This document shows, piece after piece, positions 53,196 through 63,138 of a DNA stretch of 64,000 nucleotides (positions within the stretch are counted from its first letter, which is position 1; the number at the start of each line of letters is the position of its first letter). Both the position numbers and the translations under genes were made by a program. The DNA is from an uncultured Clostridia bacterium (GTDB lineage Bacteria > Bacillota > Clostridia > Oscillospirales > CAG-272): contig CALAXC010000044.1 of the NCBI GenBank assembly GCA_937894775.1, positions 1 through 64,000 on the forward strand, in the 5' to 3' direction. Under the pieces are notes generated by a model that was given only the letters and a program-made list of their open reading frames with translations, was not told the DNA's origin and did not search any database.

Positions 53196-54005
53196 TTATT
53201 TTTTACTTTTATTTTGTTCCCAAATGGCATCAAGCTCGGGCATACCAAGCTCATTTATGTTCTTATTTTGAGCAATTACAGCCTGTTCAAGCTCATCAAA
53301 TCTTGATATAAATTTATCTGTTGCCTTATTCAAAGCTACCTCAGGCTCGACTCCAAGCTTACGGCAAAGAGAAACTACCGAAAAGATAAGATCGCCCATT
53401 TCCTCTTCGATATTATTCTTATTATTTTCTGCCATAGCCTCCTCAAGTTCAGAAAGCTCTTCCTTGACCTTCAGCATTACTTCATCGGCGTTGGAAAAAT
53501 CAAAGCAAGAAGCTTTCTTGCCTACCTTTTCTGCTCTCATCAATGCGGGAAGCATAGGCGGTATCGAGCGAAGCTTATCGGTTATTGTGATACGCTCCTT
53601 TTCCTCGCTCTTTATAACCTCCCAATTTTGAAGAACCTTATCGGAAGTCTCAGCGATCACATCGCCAAATACGTGAGGATGACGGTGTATAAGCTTAACA
53701 CATATATCGTTTGCTACATCTTTGATATCAAAAACTCCATTTTCCTTTTCTATTTCAGTATGAAAAACTACCTGTAGCAAAACATCGCCAAGCTCTTCTC
53801 TTAAAAGAACGGGATCCTCGGTATCTATCGCCTCGATGACCTCATAGGTCTCCTCAATAAAATCCTTACGGATACTTTTATGAGTCTGCTCTCTGTCCCA
53901 AGGGCATCCTTCTTCGGATCTTAACACTTCCACCACTGTAACGAGATCGTCTATGTCGTAGTTATCTTTTTCGAGAAGATATTTTTTCTTTTCAGCAACC
54001 GTCAT
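53196..54005 (-). CDS. mazG: Nucleoside triphosphate pyrophosphohydrolase MazG
   Basis: 269 residues with two MazG domains. The first (about 20-125) has GCPWDREQTHKSIRKDFIEE and the metal-binding EETYEVIEA followed by LREELGDVLLQVVFH. The second (about 165-265) is VKEELSELEEA and EEEMGDLIFSVVSL. It hydrolyses (d)NTPs to monophosphates and cleans non-canonical nucleotides. Bacillus YabN, at the same place, carries an extra N-terminal tetrapyrrole-methylase domain that is absent here. GGAGG lies 7 bases before the ATG. Confidence 0.93.
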   Translation of the reverse strand: MTVAEKKKYLLEKDNYDIDDLVTVVEVLRSEEGCPWDREQTHKSIRKDFIEETYEVIEAIDTEDPVLLREELGDVLLQVVFHTEIEKENGVFDIKDVANDICVKLIHRHPHVFGDVIAETSDKVLQNWEVIKSEEKERITITDKLRSIPPMLPALMRAEKVGKKASCFDFSNADEVMLKVKEELSELEEAMAENNKNNIEEEMGDLIFSVVSLCRKLGVEPEVALNKATDKFISRFDELEQAVIAQNKNINELGMPELDAIWEQNKSKK

Positions 54006-54022
54006 TTTTTACCTCCAAAAGC

Positions 54023-55642
54023 CTATTGCTTTTCTTTTAAAATTTTATTAAATATCGGGAACATTCTCAAGTCTTCCCTGTCCATTATTCCAAGCAAAAA
54101 CACAAGCAAGCAATATAGAAGGACCGCTATTGCGACCGCTATACAAAACGCTGCCGTTTCCGAAAGAAGCTTTTCTGCAAATATGCTATAAGACGCGAAC
54201 GAGCCTCCTATTGATATTACAGATGCAAAAAAAGGTTTTACAAAGCTTTTTCCTAAGTTTATTGCCATCGCTGTATTTCCTGCATACCGAAACATCAAAG
54301 CAAAATTCAAAAGTACTACCGTAACATTACATGCCAGACTTCCTATAGGCGCACCGTAAACTCCCACCCATCTGCTTCCAAGCAAAAAATATGAGGTTAT
54401 AGCCTTTACTGCTACGCCGACCGACATCGAAAATATCGGCAGCTTTACGCATCTGTAAGCTTGAAGAATAGCATTTGTTGTAGTTATAAGGCAGGAAAAA
54501 AGCACAGATGCTCCAAGCAAGGAAAGCAAAGGCGCAGCAATATCTATCGCATCATTCTGTCCTTTAAAAAGCAAAGAAAGTATCTGTCTTGAAAACACCG
54601 TGACGGCAAGTGAAGCAGGCATAGCAAACAGAGTTGTCAGCCTTATCGCTCTTTCAACACTTATGATCTGGCCTTTAAGGCTTTTTCTCTCTATAAATCC
54701 TGTGAGTTCAGGGATAAGAGCCATTGAAACAGGCGTTATCAGTGAAGGAATAAGACCGAATACCGGAAGAGCCAACGTTGTGTATGCTCCGTATATTTCA
54801 TTTGATCGGAAAGAAGATATTCCTATATCCTGGAGTCTGCGCATTATAAATGCCATATCAAGAATTCTTGTCAGACTTATAACCGCTGAACCAAGTGTTA
54901 TAGGTAACGCTATCTTCAATAGAGTTTTTACGTTTTCTTCTTTTTTGGTATTTGTATCACCGTTTAAAGAAGCGATGATCTTTTTATTGACCTTTCTTCT
55001 TGCTATCATAAGATAGCAAAGCGACAAAAAAGTACCCACTGTTATTCCCAAGACAGCAAATGCCGCCACCGCAGGAACTGAATACCCTTGTCTTAGCGCT
55101 GCCAAAGCAAATATTATGCCAAGAGCGAGCTTTGCTATTGCCTCTATAAGCTGGGAGATAGCCGTAGGCTTCATTTCTTCAAAGCCCTGACAGTATCCCC
55201 TTACCGCACTCGCAAGACAAATAAAAAACAATGCGGGCGCTATTGCCATTATACAGTAATATGCCTCATCATTCCCTATTGACATAGCAAGTCTTTTGGC
55301 AAACAAAAGCATAAATGCGCTGCCAAAAGCTCCGAATATAAAAAATATTCTAAGAGCCGAACGGTATATTCCTTTTATTGCAAGCGCATCTTCTCTCGCT
55401 CTCGCGGCAGACACAAGTATAGAAAGCGCCACCGGTAATCCCGCGGTAGAAATAACGCATAACATTGCGTAAATTTCATACGCAGAATTAAAATATCCCA
55501 TACCTTCCATTCCCAAAATAGAAAGCATAGGTATTTTAAATGCGAGTCCGATAACCTTAACTATTAAAGTAGAGAACGAAAGCACAAAAACGCCCGATAT
55601 AAAACGTTTGCCTCCGCTCTCTTCAATTTTTTCCTTTTTCAA
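54023..55642 (-). CDS. SpoVB/YabM-family lipid flippase
   Basis: 539 residues, about 14 transmembrane segments of the MOP exporter superfamily. It starts ISGVFVLSFSTLIVKVIGLAFK and has YFNSAYEIYAMLCVISTAGLP, the SpoVB-family opening. In Bacillus, the homologue yabM sits at the same position before yabN (mazG), and SpoVB is needed for spore cortex, presumably moving lipid-linked precursors. It starts at TTG 55642 with only a weak GGTG upstream, the one unusual start in the cluster. It lies 17 bases before mazG. Confidence 0.88.
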   Translation of the reverse strand: MKKEKIEESGGKRFISGVFVLSFSTLIVKVIGLAFKIPMLSILGMEGMGYFNSAYEIYAMLCVISTAGLPVALSILVSAARAREDALAIKGIYRSALRIFFIFGAFGSAFMLLFAKRLAMSIGNDEAYYCIMAIAPALFFICLASAVRGYCQGFEEMKPTAISQLIEAIAKLALGIIFALAALRQGYSVPAVAAFAVLGITVGTFLSLCYLMIARRKVNKKIIASLNGDTNTKKEENVKTLLKIALPITLGSAVISLTRILDMAFIMRRLQDIGISSFRSNEIYGAYTTLALPVFGLIPSLITPVSMALIPELTGFIERKSLKGQIISVERAIRLTTLFAMPASLAVTVFSRQILSLLFKGQNDAIDIAAPLLSLLGASVLFSCLITTTNAILQAYRCVKLPIFSMSVGVAVKAITSYFLLGSRWVGVYGAPIGSLACNVTVVLLNFALMFRYAGNTAMAINLGKSFVKPFFASVISIGGSFASYSIFAEKLLSETAAFCIAVAIAVLLYCLLVFLLGIMDREDLRMFPIFNKILKEKQ

Positions 55643-55712
55643 GCACTACACCGCCTTACCGTTTTTTATAGTTTATTCCAAACTTAAAAACGATATACCG
55701 TCGGCACAGATT

Positions 55713-56618
55713 TTAAACGAATTCCTTATAAAGATAACCGTCTAAAATAAGTCTGTCGGGAATTTCATCAACAAGGCTTACACGGTTAAGAATATATTTT
55801 GCCGTTTCAAAATGCTTATCATCCTTATCAAAGTCCGAAAGCAGCTTAACAAGATAAGGCTTAAGAACACCTATTTCATAAGGCATTGAAGAATTAACGG
55901 TATAATCACTTTCACCAACGTACGGGAAAATATTTTTTTCTTCGTTATCTCTTACCCCGTCCCAATTATCAAAAGTTACCTCAGGCATAGTATTACGGAA
56001 ATTATAATCTCTCACAAGACGTCGCATAAGGCGTATCTCATTCCCCTCAAAGCAAACGCCGCCTGCGATTATGGGTTTCTGCGGATAGATATATATGCTT
56101 GCCGTCTTATATTCCTCAAACATTTTAACGACACGTGGATATACAGCCTGAATGCCCTCAAATATAAACACGTCATCATCGTCGACCTTCATCGTCTTAT
56201 ATCCCGAACGGGTACTTGTTTTAAAATCGAATATCGGACACCTTACCTCATTATCGTTAAATATTTCTTTAATGAATTCCGAAAGCTCATCACAGTCTAT
56301 CGTATCGGGAGAATCGTAATCTATCCCATCAAGTCCTTTTTCAGCCGAAAGTCTGGCAAGATGATCTCTGTTATAAAAGAAATCATCGATCGAAATAACA
56401 TGCGCTCTTTTTCCAAACTTTTTAAAGTAAGATATCAAATGGTCAGCCGTAGTGGTTTTTCCCGAGCAGCTAGGTCCGTAAAGACGTATTACCTTTATTC
56501 CTCGATTTTTATAGATATCCTCTGTTATTTCAAATATTCTCTTTGAAAAAGCATCCTCGCAGCTTTTTATCCACTGAGAATCTTTATAATCCTGCATATC
56601 AAATTCTTTTTGATCCAT
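55713..56618 (-). CDS. Uridine kinase/phosphoribulokinase-family P-loop protein
   Basis: 301 residues. Walker A is LYGPSCSGKTTTADHLISYF; the following VISIDDFFYNR and DYDSPDTIDCDELSEFI match the uridine kinase family, and FIFEGIQAVYP is the lid-side strand. The first 40 residues and the last 80 are outside the core. This type resembles the kinase domain found fused to TGS or threonyl-tRNA synthetase-like regions in Clostridia, but no such part is present here. The substrate is probably a nucleoside. AAAGGAAAC precedes the ATG. It follows hemZ by 26 bases. Confidence 0.82.
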   Translation of the reverse strand: MDQKEFDMQDYKDSQWIKSCEDAFSKRIFEITEDIYKNRGIKVIRLYGPSCSGKTTTADHLISYFKKFGKRAHVISIDDFFYNRDHLARLSAEKGLDGIDYDSPDTIDCDELSEFIKEIFNDNEVRCPIFDFKTSTRSGYKTMKVDDDDVFIFEGIQAVYPRVVKMFEEYKTASIYIYPQKPIIAGGVCFEGNEIRLMRRLVRDYNFRNTMPEVTFDNWDGVRDNEEKNIFPYVGESDYTVNSSMPYEIGVLKPYLVKLLSDFDKDDKHFETAKYILNRVSLVDEIPDRLILDGYLYKEFV

Positions 56619-56644
56619 AAATGTTTCCTTTCAAAAAGCAACCA

Positions 56645-58144
56645 TTATTCATCGAGCATTCCATGCTCCTGATAAAATTTAAGTGCCTCAGCTCTAAAAG
56701 AATCGTTTTTATCCTCACGAAGATACTCGTAAGGATATTTTTGATGGAACAAACGGTCTATTTCTCTCTTGTTACAGTTGCTCTTGGTGTTGTCTACCAG
56801 CTTTCCTACAGCCCCCGCTCCTGCCGCAAATATCGAATGTATCTCTTCCATCATATAAATATTATAATATCCTTCATGTCCCGGCAAAGCAAAGCCTACG
56901 TTCTCATAGTTCCCCACCGTATTCTTCTGTCGGTACATATAATACGGTATATATCCGTTCTGATCGGTCTTTATCTGCGAATAATCCACGCATTTACCTA
57001 CAGAGCCTCCTCGTATTGAAAAAACGTTAGGATCGCGTTTTAAGAGCTCGGAAGATTTTTTAACGCAGAAAGTGTGTACCGTAATATTTTCAGGACGAAG
57101 CTTAAGAACCTCATCAAGAGTATATGCAAAAGTTTTAAAATCATCACCCGGAAGTCCCGCAATAAGATCGACGTTTACCGTTTTGATACCCGCTCTTCTT
57201 GCATCGTTAAATGCGCGGAAGAATTCCTCACTGGTATGACTTCTTCCAACACTTTCAAGCAATTTATCGCAAAGGCTCTGTGGATTAACGCTGACTCTGG
57301 TAACTCCGTACTTTTTAGCTATAACAAATTTCTCGTAAGTTATTGTATCGGGACGTCCTGCCTCGAGAGTAAATTCTTCCAACGCAGAAACATCTGTTTG
57401 TTTTGATATAAAGCTCAAAAGGTCTTCCAACTGAGCCTCATCAAGAATAGTCGGTGTACCGCCGCCTATATAAACAGTACGAACACGCAGTCCAAGCATC
57501 GATATCGTTTCAAAATTAAAACGAATATCCTCTTTAAGCTTTTCAAGGTACTCGGGAATCAGCGACAGAAGTCGTTTTGACGTATAAGAAACAAAAGAAC
57601 AGTAAGAACATCTCGTAGGACAAAACGGTATCGAAATATAAACGCTGCAATCCTTTGGAGATGGCTTGTCTATTATATTTTTTTCTGTTACAGCAATACT
57701 TGTGGCAAGTGCCGCTTTTTTGGGAATTACAAGATAGTCGGTATTGAGTATTCTTTTTACCTTGGTTTTGCTGTATCCCGCCTCAAGCATTTCACTTGCT
57801 ATTTTTGACGGTCTTACGCCAATCATCATTCCCCACGCAGGTCTGTATCCTACAAGTGCGTTCGCCGCCGCAAGAACAGCACCGCCTATTGCAAGCTTCA
57901 AAACCCGTTCCTTGGTTCTATCCTCGGTAAATTCGGCAAAATATTCAGCTTTCTCGCTTTTATCATCAACCGAAACCTCAGCAAAAGCACGAATACCGTT
58001 TTCCTCTTCTAAGCTTTTCACCGAAAGTATAGGTTCTCCCTTTGCCACCTCTTCATTTTCCGCAAAATGCTCGCCCGGAAAAAATATCATTCCAAGCGTC
58101 TGAACATAATATTTATTTATAGGTGAATCTAAAATAACCTTCAT
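56645..58144 (-). CDS. hemZ: HemZ, coproporphyrinogen dehydrogenase-like radical SAM protein
   Basis: 499 residues. An N-terminal domain of about 160 residues precedes the radical SAM core with CPTRCSYCSFVSY (CxxxCxxC), IGGGTPTIL, GRPDTITYEKF, VSVNPQSLCDKLLESVGR and NVDLIAGLPGD. The length and the N-terminal extension distinguish HemZ from the shorter HemN/HemW. HemZ is proposed to oxidise coproporphyrinogen III without oxygen, but the family may have other roles. No other heme genes are in the window. It lies 23 bases after dtd. Confidence 0.88.
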   Translation of the reverse strand: MKVILDSPINKYYVQTLGMIFFPGEHFAENEEVAKGEPILSVKSLEEENGIRAFAEVSVDDKSEKAEYFAEFTEDRTKERVLKLAIGGAVLAAANALVGYRPAWGMMIGVRPSKIASEMLEAGYSKTKVKRILNTDYLVIPKKAALATSIAVTEKNIIDKPSPKDCSVYISIPFCPTRCSYCSFVSYTSKRLLSLIPEYLEKLKEDIRFNFETISMLGLRVRTVYIGGGTPTILDEAQLEDLLSFISKQTDVSALEEFTLEAGRPDTITYEKFVIAKKYGVTRVSVNPQSLCDKLLESVGRSHTSEEFFRAFNDARRAGIKTVNVDLIAGLPGDDFKTFAYTLDEVLKLRPENITVHTFCVKKSSELLKRDPNVFSIRGGSVGKCVDYSQIKTDQNGYIPYYMYRQKNTVGNYENVGFALPGHEGYYNIYMMEEIHSIFAAGAGAVGKLVDNTKSNCNKREIDRLFHQKYPYEYLREDKNDSFRAEALKFYQEHGMLDE

Positions 58145-58167
58145 TTATAAATCGCTCCAACTGTATT

Positions 58168-58635
58168 TTAAAGATTGTCTGTCTTTTTCAAAAGCACTCT
58201 GCTATCCATAGTTATAGTTACGGGACCGTCATTAACTATCGTAAGCTCCATCTCCGCGCCAAACACGCCCCGACCGAGATGCTTTACGCCTTTTTCGCAG
58301 AGCGAACAAAAATATTCGTACAAACGGTTTGCCTCGCTTGGCGGTGCCGCATTTGTAAAATCGGGACGTCTTCCCTTTTTATATGCAGCAAGCAGCGTAA
58401 AATTAGACACTATCAAAAGCTCACCGCCGATATCAGTAATGGATAAATTCATTTTATCGTTTTCATCGCAGAAAATTCTCAACTCCAATATTTTTTTAAC
58501 GAGTGCATCGGCATCCTCCTCAGAATCCCCCTTAGCAACTCCTAAAAGTATACAAAATCCCTGCTCACAGCTTCCTGTGACTTCTCCTTCAACCGAAACC
58601 GAAGCACGTTTTACCCTTTGCAATACAGCTATCAT
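58168..58635 (-). CDS. dtd: D-aminoacyl-tRNA deacylase
   Basis: 155 residues. It removes D-amino acids (and Gly from tRNA-Ala) from tRNA. The fold begins MIAVLQRVKRASVSVEGEV. The first active-site motif reads SNFTLLA where the common form is SQFTL, and the Gly-Pro motif is intact in VNDGPVTITMDS. KGRRPDFTNAAPP is typical. GGAGG precedes the ATG by 4 bases. The rel-dtd order is widely conserved. Confidence 0.95.
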   Translation of the reverse strand: MIAVLQRVKRASVSVEGEVTGSCEQGFCILLGVAKGDSEEDADALVKKILELRIFCDENDKMNLSITDIGGELLIVSNFTLLAAYKKGRRPDFTNAAPPSEANRLYEYFCSLCEKGVKHLGRGVFGAEMELTIVNDGPVTITMDSRVLLKKTDNL

Positions 58636-58656
58636 TTTTCCTCCGTAACAGTTCGC

Positions 58657-60885
58657 TTATGCGATACCTCTGCTAATATCCAAAATACCGTCGATAGAAC
58701 GAATTTTCGAAACTATCGAATAATAATGATCTATGTTTTTACAGCTTATCTTAAGGCTTATTATTGCATTCTCCTCGTTGCTATCTCCCGTTACTCCAGC
58801 ATTTACGTGGTGTACCTGAACCTTCATTTCGCTGAGAGCTATAACTATATCGGCAAGTATACCTATTCTGTTAACAACGAAAATATTGATCTGCGCCTCA
58901 TACAGATCACGCAAATTAGAATTATTGTCAGCCCAGTGAACATCTACCCAACGTCCCGCATTTTCGGGATTGTCACGATTAATGTTCTGACAGTTTTTAT
59001 TGTGTATCGAAACGCCGTGTCCTCTTGTTATAAATCCTATAATGCTATCTCCCGGTAACGGATTACAGCATTTAGCAAACTTAACAAGGCATCCGTCGAG
59101 TCCGTCTACTATTACGCCGCTATTAGATTTAATATTTTTAGGCGCAGATATCTTTATCTGTTCAACAACGTTTTCCGTTGTCTGTGCGTCATCCTCACTA
59201 TGACCGTAACTACGTTCATATTCATCACGGATCTTCGCCTCTATCTTAGAATATGCCAAGCCTCCGTAACCGAGATCGTTATATAGATCATCCGCTGTCA
59301 TATATCCCATTCTCTGACTAACGGCAGAAACGACCTCGCTTCTTTGCTGTTCGGTTGAATTCGAAGCAAAGCGTTTAAACTCTGTATCAACGATGTTTTT
59401 ACCCGCAATAATATTCTCACTGCGCTTTTCACGTTTGAAATAGCTTCGTATCTTTGAACGTGCCGAGCTTGTTCTGACTATCTTGAGCCAATCTCTACTT
59501 GGCCCTTTTGATGACGATGAGGTTATTATTTCAAGTATATCGCCCGTCTTTGGAACTTTATCTATAGGAACTATCATTCCGTTGATCTTTGCACCTACCA
59601 TTGAATTACCCACGCCCGAATGTATTGCATAAGCAAAGTCAATCACCGTAGAACCCTGCGCAAGGTTTATTACATCACCCTTAGGTGTAAAGACAAAGGT
59701 ATCATCCTGAAACATATCGGTCTTAAGCGCGTTAAAGAATTCATCGGGATCTGTAGTATCGCTTTCGGTCTCGATAAGCTTTGATATCCACTCAAGTCGC
59801 TTATCGACCTCAGCGGAAGACTTTGAAGAATCGCCCGACTTATATTTCCAATGCGCGCAAATACCGTATTCTGCGATATGATGCATTTCCCATGTTCTTA
59901 TCTGCACTTCAAACGGAATACCGTCGCTTCCTATAACCGTGGTATGGATAGAACGGTACATATTAGGCTTCGGTGTTGAAATATAATCCTTAAACCGTCC
60001 CGGAATGGACTTGAACATTTCGTGTATAAGTCCGAGTGCTGCATAACACTCAAGTTCAGTATCTACAATTATTCTCATCGCATAAAAGTCATATATCTCG
60101 TTAAAGCTCTTATTTTGATTATACATCTTGTTATAGATACTGTAAGCCGATTTTACACGGCCCGAAAGCTCAAACTTTATTTCGTTTTCAATAAGCTTTT
60201 CTCTGATCTGAGCCTGAACAGTCTCAAACAAATGCTCGTGCTCGCCGTACTTTTCTGCGATATACTTTTGTATTTCTGCATAGCCTATCGGATCAAGAAA
60301 GGAAATACAAAGATTTTCCAACTCGTGCTTAATCTTACGCATTCCAAGTCGGTGCGCGAGCGGTGCGTAAACGTACATAGTTTCAAGAGCGGTCTTTCTT
60401 CGCTTTGGATCGGTCTTTACCGCAAGAGTACGCATATTATGTAATCTGTCGCAAAGCTTTATAAAAATAACCCTTACGTCCTTCGACATAGCAAGAAGCA
60501 TTTTTCTTATATTTTCGATATGAGCTTCTTCTTTATCTTCCACGTTGAGTGTCGGCATCTTTGTAAGACCGTCAACCAGCAAAGCGACCTCACTGCCAAA
60601 CCGTTTTTCGATCTCTTTAAGATCGGTCTTATCGGAACAATCCTCCACGGTATCGTGTAAAAGAGCCGCACATATAGAATTGGTATCCAAGCCAAGATCT
60701 ATTACGATCTCTGCTACCGCAACGGGATGCGAAATATAAGGCTCTCCGCTTACACGGAACTGTCCTTCATGCAGTCTCTCAGCATATTCCCCTGCGCTTT
60801 TTATTTTTTCGGTATCATATTTTTTTCCTGTTTCAAAAAGCTTTTCAATAAGCTGTGATACCGTACTGCAGCTATTCTTAACCAT
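58657..60885 (-). CDS. rel: Bifunctional (p)ppGpp synthetase/hydrolase
   Basis: 742 residues. The domain order is the full RelA/SpoT set. The HD hydrolase (about 25-160) has HPVAVAEIV and ALLHDTVEDC, so hydrolysis should be active. The synthetase (about 220-340) has DFYAMRIIV, YISTPKPNMYRSIHTTV and EVQIRT. Then come TGS (about 395-455, DVINLAQGSTVIDFAYAIHSGVG), a conserved-cysteine region (VKFAKCCNPLPGD) and ACT (about 665-742). It controls the stringent response in the cytosol. It starts at ATG 60885. Confidence 0.96.
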   Translation of the reverse strand: MVKNSCSTVSQLIEKLFETGKKYDTEKIKSAGEYAERLHEGQFRVSGEPYISHPVAVAEIVIDLGLDTNSICAALLHDTVEDCSDKTDLKEIEKRFGSEVALLVDGLTKMPTLNVEDKEEAHIENIRKMLLAMSKDVRVIFIKLCDRLHNMRTLAVKTDPKRRKTALETMYVYAPLAHRLGMRKIKHELENLCISFLDPIGYAEIQKYIAEKYGEHEHLFETVQAQIREKLIENEIKFELSGRVKSAYSIYNKMYNQNKSFNEIYDFYAMRIIVDTELECYAALGLIHEMFKSIPGRFKDYISTPKPNMYRSIHTTVIGSDGIPFEVQIRTWEMHHIAEYGICAHWKYKSGDSSKSSAEVDKRLEWISKLIETESDTTDPDEFFNALKTDMFQDDTFVFTPKGDVINLAQGSTVIDFAYAIHSGVGNSMVGAKINGMIVPIDKVPKTGDILEIITSSSSKGPSRDWLKIVRTSSARSKIRSYFKREKRSENIIAGKNIVDTEFKRFASNSTEQQRSEVVSAVSQRMGYMTADDLYNDLGYGGLAYSKIEAKIRDEYERSYGHSEDDAQTTENVVEQIKISAPKNIKSNSGVIVDGLDGCLVKFAKCCNPLPGDSIIGFITRGHGVSIHNKNCQNINRDNPENAGRWVDVHWADNNSNLRDLYEAQINIFVVNRIGILADIVIALSEMKVQVHHVNAGVTGDSNEENAIISLKISCKNIDHYYSIVSKIRSIDGILDISRGIA

Positions 60886-60912
60886 AGAGCATCCTTTCCT
60901 TATATTCTTCGA

Positions 60913-63099
60913 CTATATCCTATCCAAGCATTGAGATCTCAGCTTTTTCAATATCGAAGACTTGTCTATACTTGTTTTATTTGCCTGAAAATTGACTTCA
61001 AATACATACTCGTCCTTAAAACGTTCTCTTATGTCACAAATTTTAAGCTCATTGAATATTTCAAAAATGTATTTGATCTTAACGTAATTTATATTGCATC
61101 CCTGCTCTGCGTTCAAGGTCTTTAACGTATAAAAAGTACTGCAGGAATCCATACCGCTTCGGTAAGATTTACGAAGATATGTATAAACTATTGCACAATC
61201 TTCTCTTGTAGGTAAAAAGTCCTCCGAACTCAAATAAGCTCCTCCCGCTCTTACCTCCTCATAACGCCGTTGTATATGCTTTATAGCATCGGTTTTCGTC
61301 TTTGCGATACGCGCATCTCTTACGTTAAGCTGTTCGCTCTGTATGTTTTTATAATCGTTTATATCAAGATTAAATAAAACGTCGACCGTATCGCCCATAT
61401 AAAATCCAAGATCCGCAGGAGCAACACCGAAATACATAGCATTTATGATCTTTCCGTTCTTTTCAAGAGTCATTCTGGTATGATCTCCGCCCTTAGTAGG
61501 AACTATTTTCTTAGCCACCGCATCTTTGAGAACGAACAGAGGAACGGCATTCCCCGCTCCGTAAGGCTCTAAAAGCTGTATCTCCTTTGCGAGTGCCAAA
61601 GAAATATCCTGCGCTTCTATCTCACAATCTGCGTCGACCGTTATCTTGAAAAAGCTCTCATCAAGATGATCTCTTGCATATTCATTGATCCTATCACGAA
61701 AATCCTCAAGGTTGGATCTTTTGACTGTAAGTCCTGCTGCAAGCTCGTGACCGCCGTATTTCACAAGAAGATCGTCACAATAATTAAGTGCCGCAACAAG
61801 ATTAAGTCCTTTTACACTTCGTCCCGAGCCCCGTCCTTCATCAAACGGTGCTTCATATCCACCCGTTGAGCCATCGAAAGAAACAAGGATAGACGGCAAT
61901 CCGTATTTTTCGGTTATCTTAGATGCAACTATTCCTATAATTCCCTGCTGCCAATAATTGCTGTCAAGAACTATGATCGGATTCTTATCCATATCGGCAA
62001 GATCGTCGATCATTTTATACGCTTCTTCTGCAATACGGTTTTCTTCTATCTGTCGACGCTTATTTATTTCGCAAAGCTCTTCCGCCAAAGCATCCGCTTC
62101 GTCATCATCCGCAAGCAACGCCTTTACCGCTATTGCTGCGTCGGAAATGCGTCCCGCAGCATTTATTCTCGGTGCTATACCGAAGCCTATAAAGCTTGAG
62201 CTTATCTTGCGTTTTTTTATTTCTTCTCCCGTCTTTTTTGCGCCCGAAGCATCTATCAATGCCCTGAGTCCGGGACGCGGCGCATTTTCCATAAGATTTA
62301 AGCCTATACTTACGATAAGTCGATTTTCATCGACTATCGACATTACGTCAGCTATCGTTCCGAGTGCAACAAGGTCACAATACTCAAGACACACCTGACG
62401 CAAAGCATTTTCTATAGGCTCACCGCTCTGTCTGCATCTTTTCATTTCAAGAGCGCAAACAAGTTTAAAGACCACACCGACACCCGCAAGCTCCTTAAAG
62501 GGATACTCACAATCGTGTCTGTGCGGATTTACTACCGCATAAGCCTCGGGAAGATCCTCTCTGCATTCGTGGTGATCGGTTATAACAAAGTCAACACCCA
62601 GCTCTTTAGCAAAGCTTACCTCTCCGTATGCCGTTATTCCGGTATCAACGGTAATTATCAGGCTTACTCCGTTCTCAGCAAGCGCTTTAACCGCATTACA
62701 GGAAACTCCATAGCCCTCTCCGTCTCTTTTAGGTATCTTTATGCATACATCCGCACCAAGCGAAGTGAGATAAAGATATACTGTGCTCACTGCGGTAACG
62801 CCGTCTACGTCGTAGTCACCGTAAACACATATTTTTTCTCTGTTTTCAATTGCTCTGAAGATTCTTTCGGTTGCCTTATCCATATCACGAAGAAGATACG
62901 GATCGTGCAAATTTTCCTCCTCAAAGTGTAAAAATCGCATAGCATCCTCAGCTGTCCTATAGCCGCGATTATAAAGTAATACAGCAAAATATCGACTCTT
63001 TCCGAGCTTTTTCGCCATATCCTCTATTATCTGATCTTTATTGACATCACCAAAGATATACTGCTCGTTCCACACCCTTTCCTTATTAACATTTCTCAT
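60913..63099 (-). CDS. recJ: Single-stranded-DNA-specific exonuclease RecJ
   Basis: 728 residues. DHH phosphoesterase motifs: YGDYDVDGVTAVSTVYLYL, VDTGITAYGE, VITDHHECREDLPEA and VVNPHR. DHHA1 follows, with GIVASKITEKYGLPSILVSF and the GGHELAAG block. The C-terminal 160 residues are an extra winged-helix-like region found in clostridial RecJ. It degrades 5' ends of single-stranded DNA in recombination and mismatch repair, so it can act with the MutS/MutL encoded elsewhere in this window. GAGGT lies 5 bases before the ATG. Confidence 0.95.
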   Translation of the reverse strand: MRNVNKERVWNEQYIFGDVNKDQIIEDMAKKLGKSRYFAVLLYNRGYRTAEDAMRFLHFEEENLHDPYLLRDMDKATERIFRAIENREKICVYGDYDVDGVTAVSTVYLYLTSLGADVCIKIPKRDGEGYGVSCNAVKALAENGVSLIITVDTGITAYGEVSFAKELGVDFVITDHHECREDLPEAYAVVNPHRHDCEYPFKELAGVGVVFKLVCALEMKRCRQSGEPIENALRQVCLEYCDLVALGTIADVMSIVDENRLIVSIGLNLMENAPRPGLRALIDASGAKKTGEEIKKRKISSSFIGFGIAPRINAAGRISDAAIAVKALLADDDEADALAEELCEINKRRQIEENRIAEEAYKMIDDLADMDKNPIIVLDSNYWQQGIIGIVASKITEKYGLPSILVSFDGSTGGYEAPFDEGRGSGRSVKGLNLVAALNYCDDLLVKYGGHELAAGLTVKRSNLEDFRDRINEYARDHLDESFFKITVDADCEIEAQDISLALAKEIQLLEPYGAGNAVPLFVLKDAVAKKIVPTKGGDHTRMTLEKNGKIINAMYFGVAPADLGFYMGDTVDVLFNLDINDYKNIQSEQLNVRDARIAKTKTDAIKHIQRRYEEVRAGGAYLSSEDFLPTREDCAIVYTYLRKSYRSGMDSCSTFYTLKTLNAEQGCNINYVKIKYIFEIFNELKICDIRERFKDEYVFEVNFQANKTSIDKSSILKKLRSQCLDRI

Positions 63100-63138
63100 T
63101 AGTACCTCAATATATATTTTTAATTAAAAACAAAACTA

